Shown here piece after piece: positions 46,701 through 54,815 of a DNA stretch of 64,000 bases. The stretch's first letter is position 1; every line of letters starts with the position of its first letter. This stretch comes from Pycnococcus provasolii (taxonomy: Eukaryota > Chlorophyta > Pseudoscourfieldiophyceae > Pseudoscourfieldiales): the NCBI GenBank assembly GCA_049487715.1, contig CP150588.1:248001-312000 (forward strand). The letters run 5' to 3'. The notes under the pieces were generated by a model that saw only the letters and a list, made by a program, of their open reading frames with translations, was not told where the DNA came from and searched no databases. The position numbers and the translations under genes are program-made.

Positions 46701-47302
46701 CTGTCTGAAATGATAAACGGACCGCCCATGTTAAACGGACCGGATTTGTAAGTCAACCCCACAACTGGGCCGTCCCAAGTCCGTTTCACCCGTGGTTTGT
46801 GGCAGTGGTACACTATGGGTGTAGGCCTACTTGCACGCACTTACCACGTAGAAAACCAACGCACGAGCTGCTCACAAATTCGCGACAAAACAGCGTTCCG
46901 CCATTAAATCCGAAAATCCATTTGTAAGTCGGGGAGAATTTGCCGACAGAAATCCGGGACCAATTTGGGAAACTCAGAATCCCTTTATTTCCCCCCGACT
47001 TCCAAATGCATGGGTCCCCCCCCCTGATCAGCATGGGGAAAGGAATTCCATCGGGAAACCCAAATTTTACATTTCGACAACGGGAACCCCGTAGTCCGTT
47101 TAACATTTGGCGGTCATGGCGGAGTGTACCACTTTGGCTGGTTGTGTACACGCGAGTGTTCGTTGTGCACTGTTCCTCGCGACGGCGTCGCATAGACCAC
47201 TCAAGAGGCTTGCCCGAACACCACAAGAACGGGCAAAAATGACCTGGTATGACACGACCATTGGGACGACTTACAATGACCGGTCCGTTTTCATTTTGCA
47301 GG
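46701..47302. mobile_element. MITE-like element, copy 1 of a tandem trio
   Basis: The left terminus is CTGTCTGAAATGATAAACGG, preceded by TA at 46699-46700. Subterminal sequence repeats AAACGGACCG. The right end is eroded: GACCGGTCCGTTTTCATTTT, then a degenerate junction with copy 2. About 600 bp and non-coding; a ~137-codon minus-strand frame is present but not preserved cleanly between copies. Confidence 0.8.
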
Positions 47303-47906
47303 CTGCCGAAATGATAAACGGACCGCCCATGTTAAACGGACCGGATTTGTAAGTCAACCCCACAACTGGGCCGTCCCAAGTCCGTTTCACCCGTGGTTTG
47401 TGGCAGTGGTACACTATGGGTGTAGGCCTACTTGCACACACATCCACGTAGAAAACCACGCACGAGCTGCTCAAATTCGCGACAAAACGGCGTTCCGCCA
47501 TTAAAATCCGAAAATCCATTTGTAAGTCGGGGGGAATTTGCCCCGACAGAAATCCGGGACCAATTTGGGAAACTCAGAATCCCTCTATTTCCCCCCGACT
47601 TCCAAATGCATGGGTCCCCCCCCCTGATCAGCATGGGGGAAAGGAATTCCATCGGGAAACCCAAATTTTACATTTCGACAACGGGAACCCCGTAGTCCGT
47701 TTAACATTTGGCGGTCATGGCGGAGTGTACCACTTTGGCTGGTTGTGTACACGCGAGTGTTCGTTGTGCACTGTTCCTCGCGACGGCGTCGCATAGACCA
47801 CTCAAGAGGCTTGCCCGAACACCACAAGTACGGGCAAAAACGACCTGGTATGGCACGACCATTGGGACGACTTACAAATGACCGGTCCGTTTATCATTTT
47901 AGACAG
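47303..47906. mobile_element. MITE-like element, copy 2
   Basis: Nearly identical to copy 1. The left end is slightly damaged (CTGCCGAAATGATAAACGG). The right terminus GGTCCGTTTATCATTTTAGACAG is the inverted match of the left terminus. Confidence 0.85.
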
Positions 47907-47908
47907 TA

Positions 47909-48520
47909 CTGTCTGAAATGATAAACGGACCGCCCATGTTAAACGGACCGGATTTGTAAGTCAACCCCACAACTGGGCCGTCCCAAGTCCGTTTCACCCG
48001 TGGTTTGTGGCAGTGGTACACTATGGGTGTAGGCCTACTTGCACGCACTTACCACGTAGAAAACCAACGCACGAGCTGCTCACAAATTCGCGACAAAACA
48101 GCGTTCCGCCATTAAAATCCGAAAATCCATTTGTAAGTCGGGGGAGAATTTGCCCCGACAGAAATCCGGGACCAATTTGGGAAACTCAGAATCCCTTTAT
48201 TTCCCCCCGACTTCCAAATGCATGGGTCCCCCCCCCCCTGATCAGCATGGGGGAAAGGAATTCCATCGGGAAACCCAAATTTTACATTTCGACAACGGGA
48301 ACCCCGTAGTCCGTTTAACATTTGGCGGTCATGGCGGAGTGTACCACTTTGGCTGGTTGTGTACACGCGAGTGTTCGTTGTGCACTGTTCCTCGCGACGG
48401 CGTCGCATAGACCACTCAAGAGGCTTGCCCGAACACCACAAGAACGGGCAAAAATGACCTGGTATGACACGACCATTGGGACGACTTACAAATGACCGGT
48501 CCGTTTATCATTTTAGACAG
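47909..48520. mobile_element. MITE-like element, copy 3
   Basis: The most intact copy. The left end CTGTCTGAAATGATAAACGG and right end CCGTTTATCATTTTAGACAG are terminal inverted repeats (one mismatch over 23 nt). The element is followed by TA at 48521-48522 and separated from copy 2 by exactly TA (47907-47908). Confidence 0.85.
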
Positions 48521-48645
48521 TACATAACCAAAATACTGTACTGTACCCTACTCGGAGGTTGCCCAAACACTCCCCTCCCTCCTTCCTCCCTCCCCTTCCG
48601 GCCGCCATTCGATTCCCCTTCTTCTTCCCTGGAGAAGACCCATCT

Positions 48646-49746
48646 ATGCATATGCACGGCCGCCATGCCGCCAAGGCCAACTTGCCTCTCTCTCCAAACT
48701 GGCTTCTTCTCCTCCTTGCGTTGTTGGCTCCTCACGTTGTTGACGCAGCGCGATACCTGCGTGGCAGTGGCAACCCTTCGCCAGACGACGTCGTTCCCAA
48801 AAACGACCTCAACGATAAGCCTCTGATTGGAATCCTGTCTCAGCCGCTCTTTCACGAACAACCGGGAGTCAGCTACCTTGCCGCGTCGTACGTGCAGTTC
48901 GTCGAGTCGGCTGGCGCGCGCGCGGTGCCCATCGTCTACACGGACAGCGACGACGTCAACGACCGCAAGTTCGAAGCCATTAACGGACTCATTCTTCCAG
49001 GAGGCACCGTGGGAAACGATGCCACGGCCGCGGAGGCGTTCGCGCGAACGGCGAGAAGGTTTTACGAAAAGGCCATTGCGACGAATGCCGCGGGCGACCC
49101 GTTCGTCATACACGGCGTTTGCATGGGCTTTCAAATGCTCATGCAGTTCTCCGCGAACCGCACGGACGTTCTCAGTCACGGCTTCGACTCGAAGGAACAC
49201 CCCAACGAGCTCCACCTCACGCCTGCGGCAGCCACGAGCTACATGTTCGGAGGGGGCGGACTTGAGGGTGAGGAACTTCGTGAGCGACTTCAAATGAAGC
49301 CGCCTGTGCTGCTTGAGAATCACGTCGAGGGGGTCACGCCAGAGACGTACGAGACGGACGCTCTGCTGCGCGACACGTGGAACGTGCTTTCGACGTCGTT
49401 CGACCGACAAGGCAAGGAGTACTTGAGTACGGTGGAGAACAAGGCGGGTTATCCAATCAGCGGAACGCAGTGGCACCCGGAAAAGAATCCGTTCGAGTGG
49501 AAGAGCGACGCGATTCCGCACTCGCCCGCGGCTGTGACGGTGACGCAGGAAATGGCACGCCGCATCGTGAATGCCGCGCGCATGTCAAGCCACCGTCCCG
49601 CAAGCGTGGAGGAGGGGAATGCGTTGGTGATCTGGAACAACGCGCCAAGGTTTCGCAGCAAGCTCGTTCGCGACTTTGAGTTGATCTTCGTGTATGGCGA
49701 TAACAGCACGTCGTCGTCGTCCGCCGCGGCGGAATGGAGGAGATGA
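48646..49746 (+). CDS. GGH: Gamma-glutamyl hydrolase (folate polyglutamate hydrolase)
   Basis: A class I glutamine-amidotransferase-fold peptidase (C26) that trims polyglutamate from folates in vacuoles or lysosomes. I choose the ATG at 48646 (MHMHGRHAAK), which puts a signal peptide (WLLLLLALLAPHVVDAA) near the N-terminus. The in-frame ATG at 48559 adds 29 Pro-rich residues. Family blocks: PLIGILSQP, YLAASYVQFVESAGARAVPI, INGLILPGGT, the nucleophile in HGVCMGFQML, ENHVEGVTPETY, and the catalytic His in SGTQWHPEKNPFEW. About 366 residues, slightly above the usual ~320-350. All catalytic residues are present. The MITE array ends 125 bp upstream, inside the likely promoter. Confidence 0.93.
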   Translation: MHMHGRHAAKANLPLSPNWLLLLLALLAPHVVDAARYLRGSGNPSPDDVVPKNDLNDKPLIGILSQPLFHEQPGVSYLAASYVQFVESAGARAVPIVYTDSDDVNDRKFEAINGLILPGGTVGNDATAAEAFARTARRFYEKAIATNAAGDPFVIHGVCMGFQMLMQFSANRTDVLSHGFDSKEHPNELHLTPAAATSYMFGGGGLEGEELRERLQMKPPVLLENHVEGVTPETYETDALLRDTWNVLSTSFDRQGKEYLSTVENKAGYPISGTQWHPEKNPFEWKSDAIPHSPAAVTVTQEMARRIVNAARMSSHRPASVEEGNALVIWNNAPRFRSKLVRDFELIFVYGDNSTSSSSAAAEWRR

Positions 49747-49878
49747 GAACAGCTTTTCTTGCTGGATGGAGTGAAAAATAGTATGAACCAACAATCCGTG
49801 TGTGGGTGAATGAACAACGTCGAGAGTTGAAAACCATGTAGTTACAAGTTTATATCAAATCAAAATGAAGAAATTGCA

Positions 49879-50406
49879 TCACAACTCGGCGCGTGCTCTC
49901 TTCTTTCCAAGCAAGCCTTGAACCCACTCGACCGTCTCACTCAGCACGCTCGGTTCAGGTGGCACGTTCATCCTTTGTGACGCTGTTTTGTATCCTTCTG
50001 TTGCCCACGCCAGCACCGCGTCTCGTTCGGCGAGCTGTGACGCGTTCTCGGCAACGTACAGTTTCTGGTCGCGGAACAGCATAAGTTTATTTTTCCCCGC
50101 GTCGGACACTCCAAGCCGCTTGCACGTCTTCGGCGAAGTCGAGCACGTCACCACAGCGGCGATGAGCCCGTCGTCTCTCGGCGTCTCAAAGGACAGCGCG
50201 TCTTCCCACTCGATGTCGAGTTCCTTGTTTGCGCGTGAGACGGCGAGCACGAGCCATCTTCCCGTCGTCTGCCCCGTGGATGCCTGCGTGTCGTGCTCGA
50301 AGTTTGCGTCGTCGAGCGTGAGGAGCGCGTGCGCGGTCCGTGAGGAGGACAGGGCGACGACGAAGGCGACGGCGAAGGCGAGGGGCAGGCGACAATGGCG
50401 CGCCAT
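49879..50406 (-). CDS. Secreted/ER thioredoxin-like protein without CxxC
   Basis: 175 residues from the ATG at 50406. A clear signal peptide (LPLAFAVAFVVALSSSRTAHA) is followed by a thioredoxin-like domain: LLTLDDANFEHDTQAS, GRWLVLAVS, then VVTCSTSPKTCKRLGV and LMLFRDQKLYVAENASQL. This pattern matches PDI/TMX-type thioredoxin folds, but the active-site CxxC is absent. The two Cys (C-x6-C) lie later. It may be a non-catalytic chaperone-like or binding PDI relative. The C-terminus is Lys/Arg-rich. Divergent from the RING-like gene; the 210-bp spacer carries TTAGGG repeats. Confidence 0.6.
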   Translation of the reverse strand: MARHCRLPLAFAVAFVVALSSSRTAHALLTLDDANFEHDTQASTGQTTGRWLVLAVSRANKELDIEWEDALSFETPRDDGLIAAVVTCSTSPKTCKRLGVSDAGKNKLMLFRDQKLYVAENASQLAERDAVLAWATEGYKTASQRMNVPPEPSVLSETVEWVQGLLGKKRARAEL

Positions 50407-50455
50407 GGGACGAATGGGAAAGGAGGAGGGAAGGGGAGAAAAGGGAAGGATGGGA

Positions 50456-50483
50456 TTAGGGTTAGGGTTAGCCGGTTAGGGTT
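50456..50483. repeat. Short interstitial TTAGGG repeats / telo-box in a divergent promoter
   Basis: TTAGGGTTAGGGTTAG, then CCGGTTAGGGTT, lies 50 bp upstream of the thioredoxin-like start and 130 bp upstream of the RING-like start. In plants, short telo-boxes of the AAACCCTAA type are promoter elements. Here this is only inferred. Confidence 0.65.
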
Positions 50484-50616
50484 CGGCAGGAGCTCCATTC
50501 GGCGTTGATCGTGTTCCCCCGTCAGCCGTCCCCTCCCCTCCCCCTTCCTTTTCTCGTCGCCGTCGCTTTTCTTCCAAGGGCCTCGGAGGCTCCCCCCCAG
50601 AACAGACTAGCATAGC

Positions 50617-52240
50617 ATGGCGTCGTCGCTCGGCGGGTACACGGCCAGCACGCACAGGCACAGGCCGCACGCCGGACTCGACAAAACGCAACTCGAGCAC
50701 GCACGCATCAACGGACAGCTCACCCGCGCAAACTCCGGGCTCGCGGCGGGCGTGTCAGCGGGCACGGGCGTCTTGCACGAGGGCGTGGCGGCCGCGCCGC
50801 TCGACGACGACGATAACAGGTAAGCTACAAGTCGCGACACCCGGACAACTCGGGCCTTTTCTACGCAGAAAACACAAACGGCAGGTACTCACTCACTCGC
50901 CCATGAACCAAAACCACGCACACACACACCTGCACTGTAGGTTGACGCGTCACCCGAAGGGCTCGGCAGTCGGCGCACTGCGATCGATCGCGTACGCGTT
51001 TCAGACCACAGCAAGCTTGTCGTCGAGACGGAGGAGGCTTCTCGCACTCGCATCGCTGGCTCTGCTTACCGCAACGCTCGTCGTCGTCGCAGCTGTTCTC
51101 ACATCCGTAGCCAGGGCGCTTGCAGCGGGCCGTATCGGGCACGGAGGCTTGCTAGCATCAGTTGTCGCCGCAGCCTTTGCAGCCTACGTGGCTTGGAACG
51201 AGGGGTGGAGAACGCCGGCGCTTCGCTCGCAGGCGGCTGAGCTGAGGTTGCAAACCAGACGGCTTGTCGACGCGAGGAGGCAAGCTGGTCTGCACCGTCT
51301 GGAGGCGGAGGTGTTCCGAAGACGGCGCGGAGACTGGCCGCAGCCGCCACACAGCGGCGCGCTGGCGGCGCTCGCGAGCGCCACAGGTGCGACGCGAGGC
51401 AAGTTTGCGGCGCTCTCTGCCGCGCCGCGCGCTGCAAGGCGTGAGGTGGACTACCGTCGATTCGCGCTTGCATGTGCAGCACGCATCGTCGACGACGCCG
51501 CGGCGGCATCGCTCGGTAGAATTTCGGGAGCAGACGGAGCTGGCGCCGCCACTGACGTGCAGAAGCGCCTCGCTTGGCTATTCCAGCAACTGAGCTTGGC
51601 CGGACCAAGGCCGGATGCCGACCCTGAGCTGTACCATTGTCTGCACCAGACGATGGACTCGATGGACACTCCTGCGCACGGAGGAAGCATCGGCGGCATT
51701 CCGGAATCGTCCCCTCTGCTTGATGTCAGCTTACCTCGTGCGGGCAGCTCTGGAAATTTTGGAGGTGGATCAGCGACCACGACACCACGAGGCTTTTACT
51801 GCCGCCTCTGCTTGGGCTGGCAGAAAGATGCGAGCAGGGGAACATTCCTGGAATGCGGCCATCCCTTGTGTCCGTCGTGCGTCTGTTCGCTCGTTGACGC
51901 CGTCGCTGGTGGCAGCGTCGCGGCGCCAGTCGCCTGTCCAGCCGGCTGCGACGCATGCCTCTCTCCGAACCTAGCACGATCGGCATACTTCGGCGTGCCG
52001 CATGCAAATGGCAGCTCATCCTCTGCAAATGCCACGAAAACGGGTGCGGAACGTGCACCCGCGACGCTTGCACCAGTCGCGCTCGTGTCCTCGCCATCGC
52101 CACGTGTCGTGGAAATGTGGGAGCGATTTGAGCGCATGCATGACGTGCGTACAACTCTCGGTCAGTCGGCACCACATTCGCGTGGTCTTGGCTCAGAGCT
52201 TGCAAAGGCTCAGAAGGCGCTCAAGTCAGCAGCGAGCTAA
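50617..52240 (+). CDS. Membrane protein with RING-like zinc-binding motif (two exons)
   Basis: Exon 1 is 50617-50819 and exon 2 is 50941-52240, giving 500 residues. The N-terminal ~65 residues look helical (LDKTQLEHARINGQLTRANS). Exon 2 begins LTRHPKGSAVGALRSIAYAF and has two hydrophobic segments (LLALASLALLTATLVVVAAVL; LLASVVAAAFAAYVAW). An Arg/Ala-rich helical middle follows. A RING-like motif comes near the C-terminus: FYCRLCLGWQ.., ECGHPLCPSCVC, and CPAGCDAC. The C-x2-C, C-x-H-x2-C-x2-C and C-x3-C-x2-C ligands suggest zinc binding and possible ubiquitin ligase activity, but the motif is atypical. No family is recognised. Probably in an endomembrane. The 3' element starts 4 nt after the stop. 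Confidence 0.65.
50820..50940 (+). other. Intron of the membrane RING-like gene (121 nt)
   Basis: The donor is GTAAGC after GATAACAG and the acceptor is ..TGCACTGTAG before GTTGACG. The split Arg codon joins DDDDN to LTRHPKG. Confidence 0.8.
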
Positions 52241-52244
52241 GATT

Positions 52245-52293
52245 GGCTCATTCAGTAATCGAATGTACTTTACTACTTACTTCATCCAACGAC
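52245..52293 (+). promoter_or_regulatory. Dispersed 3'-end element, copy D
   Basis: GGCTCATTCAGTAATCGAAT, then GTACTTTACTACTTACTTCA and TCCAACGAC, 4 nt after the stop at 52240. It contains a small TACTTAC-like insertion relative to other copies. Confidence 0.75.
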
Positions 52294-52388
52294 AAAGTTG
52301 TCTAGACGAGTCACTTCTCACTCACGTGTCGTTCGTCGATAGTAAGGTTGGCGGTGTTTTTTCCCGTCTCCAATTGCGCGAACAACAT

Positions 52389-52420
52389 ACACGACACGAC
52401 ACGACACGACACGACACGTG
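52389..52420. repeat. (ACGAC)n microsatellite
   Basis: Six to seven perfect ACGAC units between the convergent RING-like and POR genes. Confidence 0.9.
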
Positions 52421-52527
52421 GATGCTTGAGAAAACAAATGGGACGAATTTTGATTAAAAAAGCAAAAAAAAAACACGCTAAACATTAGAACTCCTCTAAA
52501 AACACCCCCATGTATGCGTACTCATTT

Positions 52528-53715
52528 TCAAGCGGTGGACACCTTCGACTTCGCGGCAGCGACAGGTGCGGGAGCACCAAACTCGGAGATGTTGCACAGA
52601 TCCATGGAGATCTCGAACAACTTCTTCGCCTTGGCGTCGTCTTGCACGTCCGTGCTCGGCTGGTTTTTGATGGGAGTGCCACGATCCTTCGTGTTGTAGT
52701 TCTCGACGAGATCGTCGCCTCCTCCGCGCCACGCCCAGTATTGGCCGCTCTCGGCCGTGTCCTCCGACTCCGCGATGGTCGCGAGACGCTCGCCAGCCTC
52801 CTCCTCGCTGACGTATCCCTTCGTGAGGTTCTTCTGCAGAAGGGGGAACAGGAAGCGGAAGACGTTTGTGTGGTTGCGGAACAGCCCCGTTTCTGCGATG
52901 CAGCCGGGGTACAGGCTCGAGAAGATGATTCCTGAGTCGTTGTAGCGATTTTCAAGCTCGCGCATCGTGAGCATGTTGCACAGCTTGGAATCTTTGTACG
53001 CCTTGGCGCCGTCGAACAACGACTTGTCCGCAAGCGGCGCACCCTCCGCAAGCCCGCTCAAGTCTCCAAGGTTCGCCTTGGGCGGCACCTGTCCCGCGAC
53101 GGTGTTCGTGTTGCCCGTCACGCTTCCGAGAATGATGCACCTCGGCTTGCGTCCAGCTTCCGCGGACGCCTTGAGCAGAGGGAAGAGCTCGTGCACGAGC
53201 TTGAAGTGTCCGAGGTGGTTGGATGCCATGCTGAGCTCAAAGCCGTCCGCGGTGAACTGTGGGTGCCAGCGAGCACGCCCGGAGGGCAGGTAAAGAGCGG
53301 CGTTGCAGATGAGCACGTCAACGTTCACTCCGTCCACCTGAAGCGCCTCGGCAAAGGCACGAACACTCTTCTGGCTGGCGAGGTCGCAGTGGTAGACGCT
53401 GAACGAATCCTTGGGGAAGTTCATCTGCGTCGCTTTCATTTCCATCTTGGCGAAGTCACGCACGGCGCACACGACGTGCCATCCGTTCTTGATGAGCGAG
53501 TTGGCGGCGTTGAGTCCCAGTCCCGAGGATGCGCCGGTGATGACGACGGTCCTCTTGCTCGAAGGGGAGGAGGAGGAGGATGTCGCCGGCGACGTGGCGG
53601 ACGGCGTGTCCACCGCCGCACGCGCCGCGACGTGTCGGCGAGCGGCACGCACGGACGGCGCGCGCACGTTCGCACGCGCACGTGCGTTGTAGAGCTTAGC
53701 GGAAGGAGCGAGCAT
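52528..53715 (-). CDS. POR: Light-dependent protochlorophyllide oxidoreductase
   Basis: Reduces protochlorophyllide to chlorophyllide with NADPH and light, in plastids. The ATG at 53715 gives 395 residues with an Ala/Arg/Ser-rich transit peptide (MLAPSAKLYNARARANVRAP). The frame is open upstream to 54153 without protein character. Short-chain dehydrogenase fold: VVITGASSGLGLNAA binds NADPH, VYHCDLASQKSV, VLICNAALY, ASNHLGHFKLVHEL, and the catalytic Tyr/Lys in YKDSKLCNML. POR-specific blocks are SLYPGCIAETGLFRNH, with the conserved Cys, and the extra loop around SGQYWAWRGG. Length and motifs are complete. It is the best evidence that the organism is photosynthetic. Confidence 0.95.
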   Translation of the reverse strand: MLAPSAKLYNARARANVRAPSVRAARRHVAARAAVDTPSATSPATSSSSSPSSKRTVVITGASSGLGLNAANSLIKNGWHVVCAVRDFAKMEMKATQMNFPKDSFSVYHCDLASQKSVRAFAEALQVDGVNVDVLICNAALYLPSGRARWHPQFTADGFELSMASNHLGHFKLVHELFPLLKASAEAGRKPRCIILGSVTGNTNTVAGQVPPKANLGDLSGLAEGAPLADKSLFDGAKAYKDSKLCNMLTMRELENRYNDSGIIFSSLYPGCIAETGLFRNHTNVFRFLFPLLQKNLTKGYVSEEEAGERLATIAESEDTAESGQYWAWRGGGDDLVENYNTKDRGTPIKNQPSTDVQDDAKAKKLFEISMDLCNISEFGAPAPVAAAKSKVSTA

Positions 53716-54815
53716 GTTGGTTGTTGACGAGACAAGGAACTGCGTGAATGACGGGAGTGTTGGTGCGTGCGCTCGGTGGCGGCTGAATAGGGGCCCGGGG
53801 GGGACGTCTGAGTCGGACGCATAGGTCGGAGTGGGGGCGAGGTTTGGAGAAAAGTCGGTTGAGAAATCTCGGAAAATCTGCATTTCAGGGAGGGCGAATA
53901 GAAGAGAATCCGCGTGTGGATAGGAATCGAGGCCAAGAGCACCTCCGTCTTGGATCCGCGACCCTGTTGGCGATTCGGGGTTTCCTCTCCCTCTCCTTTT
54001 CGCCTCGGTCATCGGCCTCGCGTCTGCATGGCTGCTGTGTGTGCTGTGTCTGGGGGATGGAGGACCTGCGCATGTGTCGATCGACGCCTTGACCAGTCCC
54101 GTGTCTCGTGATGACTTTGATGGTAGTCTATGATGAGGAGGATGGGGACCCATCCCATCTCAGTCCCAGTCCCAGTCGGACCGGTCGGCGCAGGGAAGGA
54201 AGGCGTGTGGCCAAGTGCCAAGTGGCCAGCCAGCAAGGTGGTGTGCCGAACCAACGCCACTTTGTTCCCTCACTTTTCCCTGACCAGTTCCGTGATTCAC
54301 CGTACTTACCAGCCCCGTATCGTTGCTGCCCGATTTTTTCTTTTCCCCAAACGAGTTGCACACACAGTGCACACTACTGACACACACACAACCAGGCTGT
54401 TGTATCGTAGTACCCTACTTGTCCGTCCTGCTCCTCCATAACGTGATCACCGAATTCCCTCACCAAAACACACACGGCTTTGTTCTTTGGTTCACCCTCT
54501 GCTTGGCATGCGAGAAGGGATTAAGGGAACACCACGTCCATGCAAGCTGCAACACCACGTTCCCAGGAGGTTCACGAAGCCTTTCCCTCCCTTAAACCGG
54601 CCGCCTCCCTCTCCCTCTCCCTCTCCCCTCGCCCTTTCCCTCTCCGCCATCACACGCCGTGCGAGAAGAGCTTACTGCACGAGCACTGTACTGTACATTC
54701 TATTCGCAGTAAGTGCTCCGAGTCGTGCTTCTGCCAAACACTCGCTTGAGACGTTACGTGCCGGTGCCAGGCCTCGGGCTAAGGAGCAACGGTCTCGCGC
54801 AGGTACACTGCCACC
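53716..54815. other. Intergenic region (POR / ABCG divergent promoter region)
   Basis: About 1.1 kb. It carries a CT-rich tract (CTCCCTCTCCCTCTCCC, about 54605-54635) and a TACTGTACTGTACATT-like block near 54680-54700. An open frame upstream of POR is not protein-like. No other gene is seen. Confidence 0.45.

Noticed and set aside
46813-47226. Similar ~80-137 codon frames in each MITE-like unit as a transposase or accessory protein
   Set aside because: Lengths and frames differ between copies, there is no DDE or HTH motif, and they span the units' AT/GC-mixed non-coding sequence.
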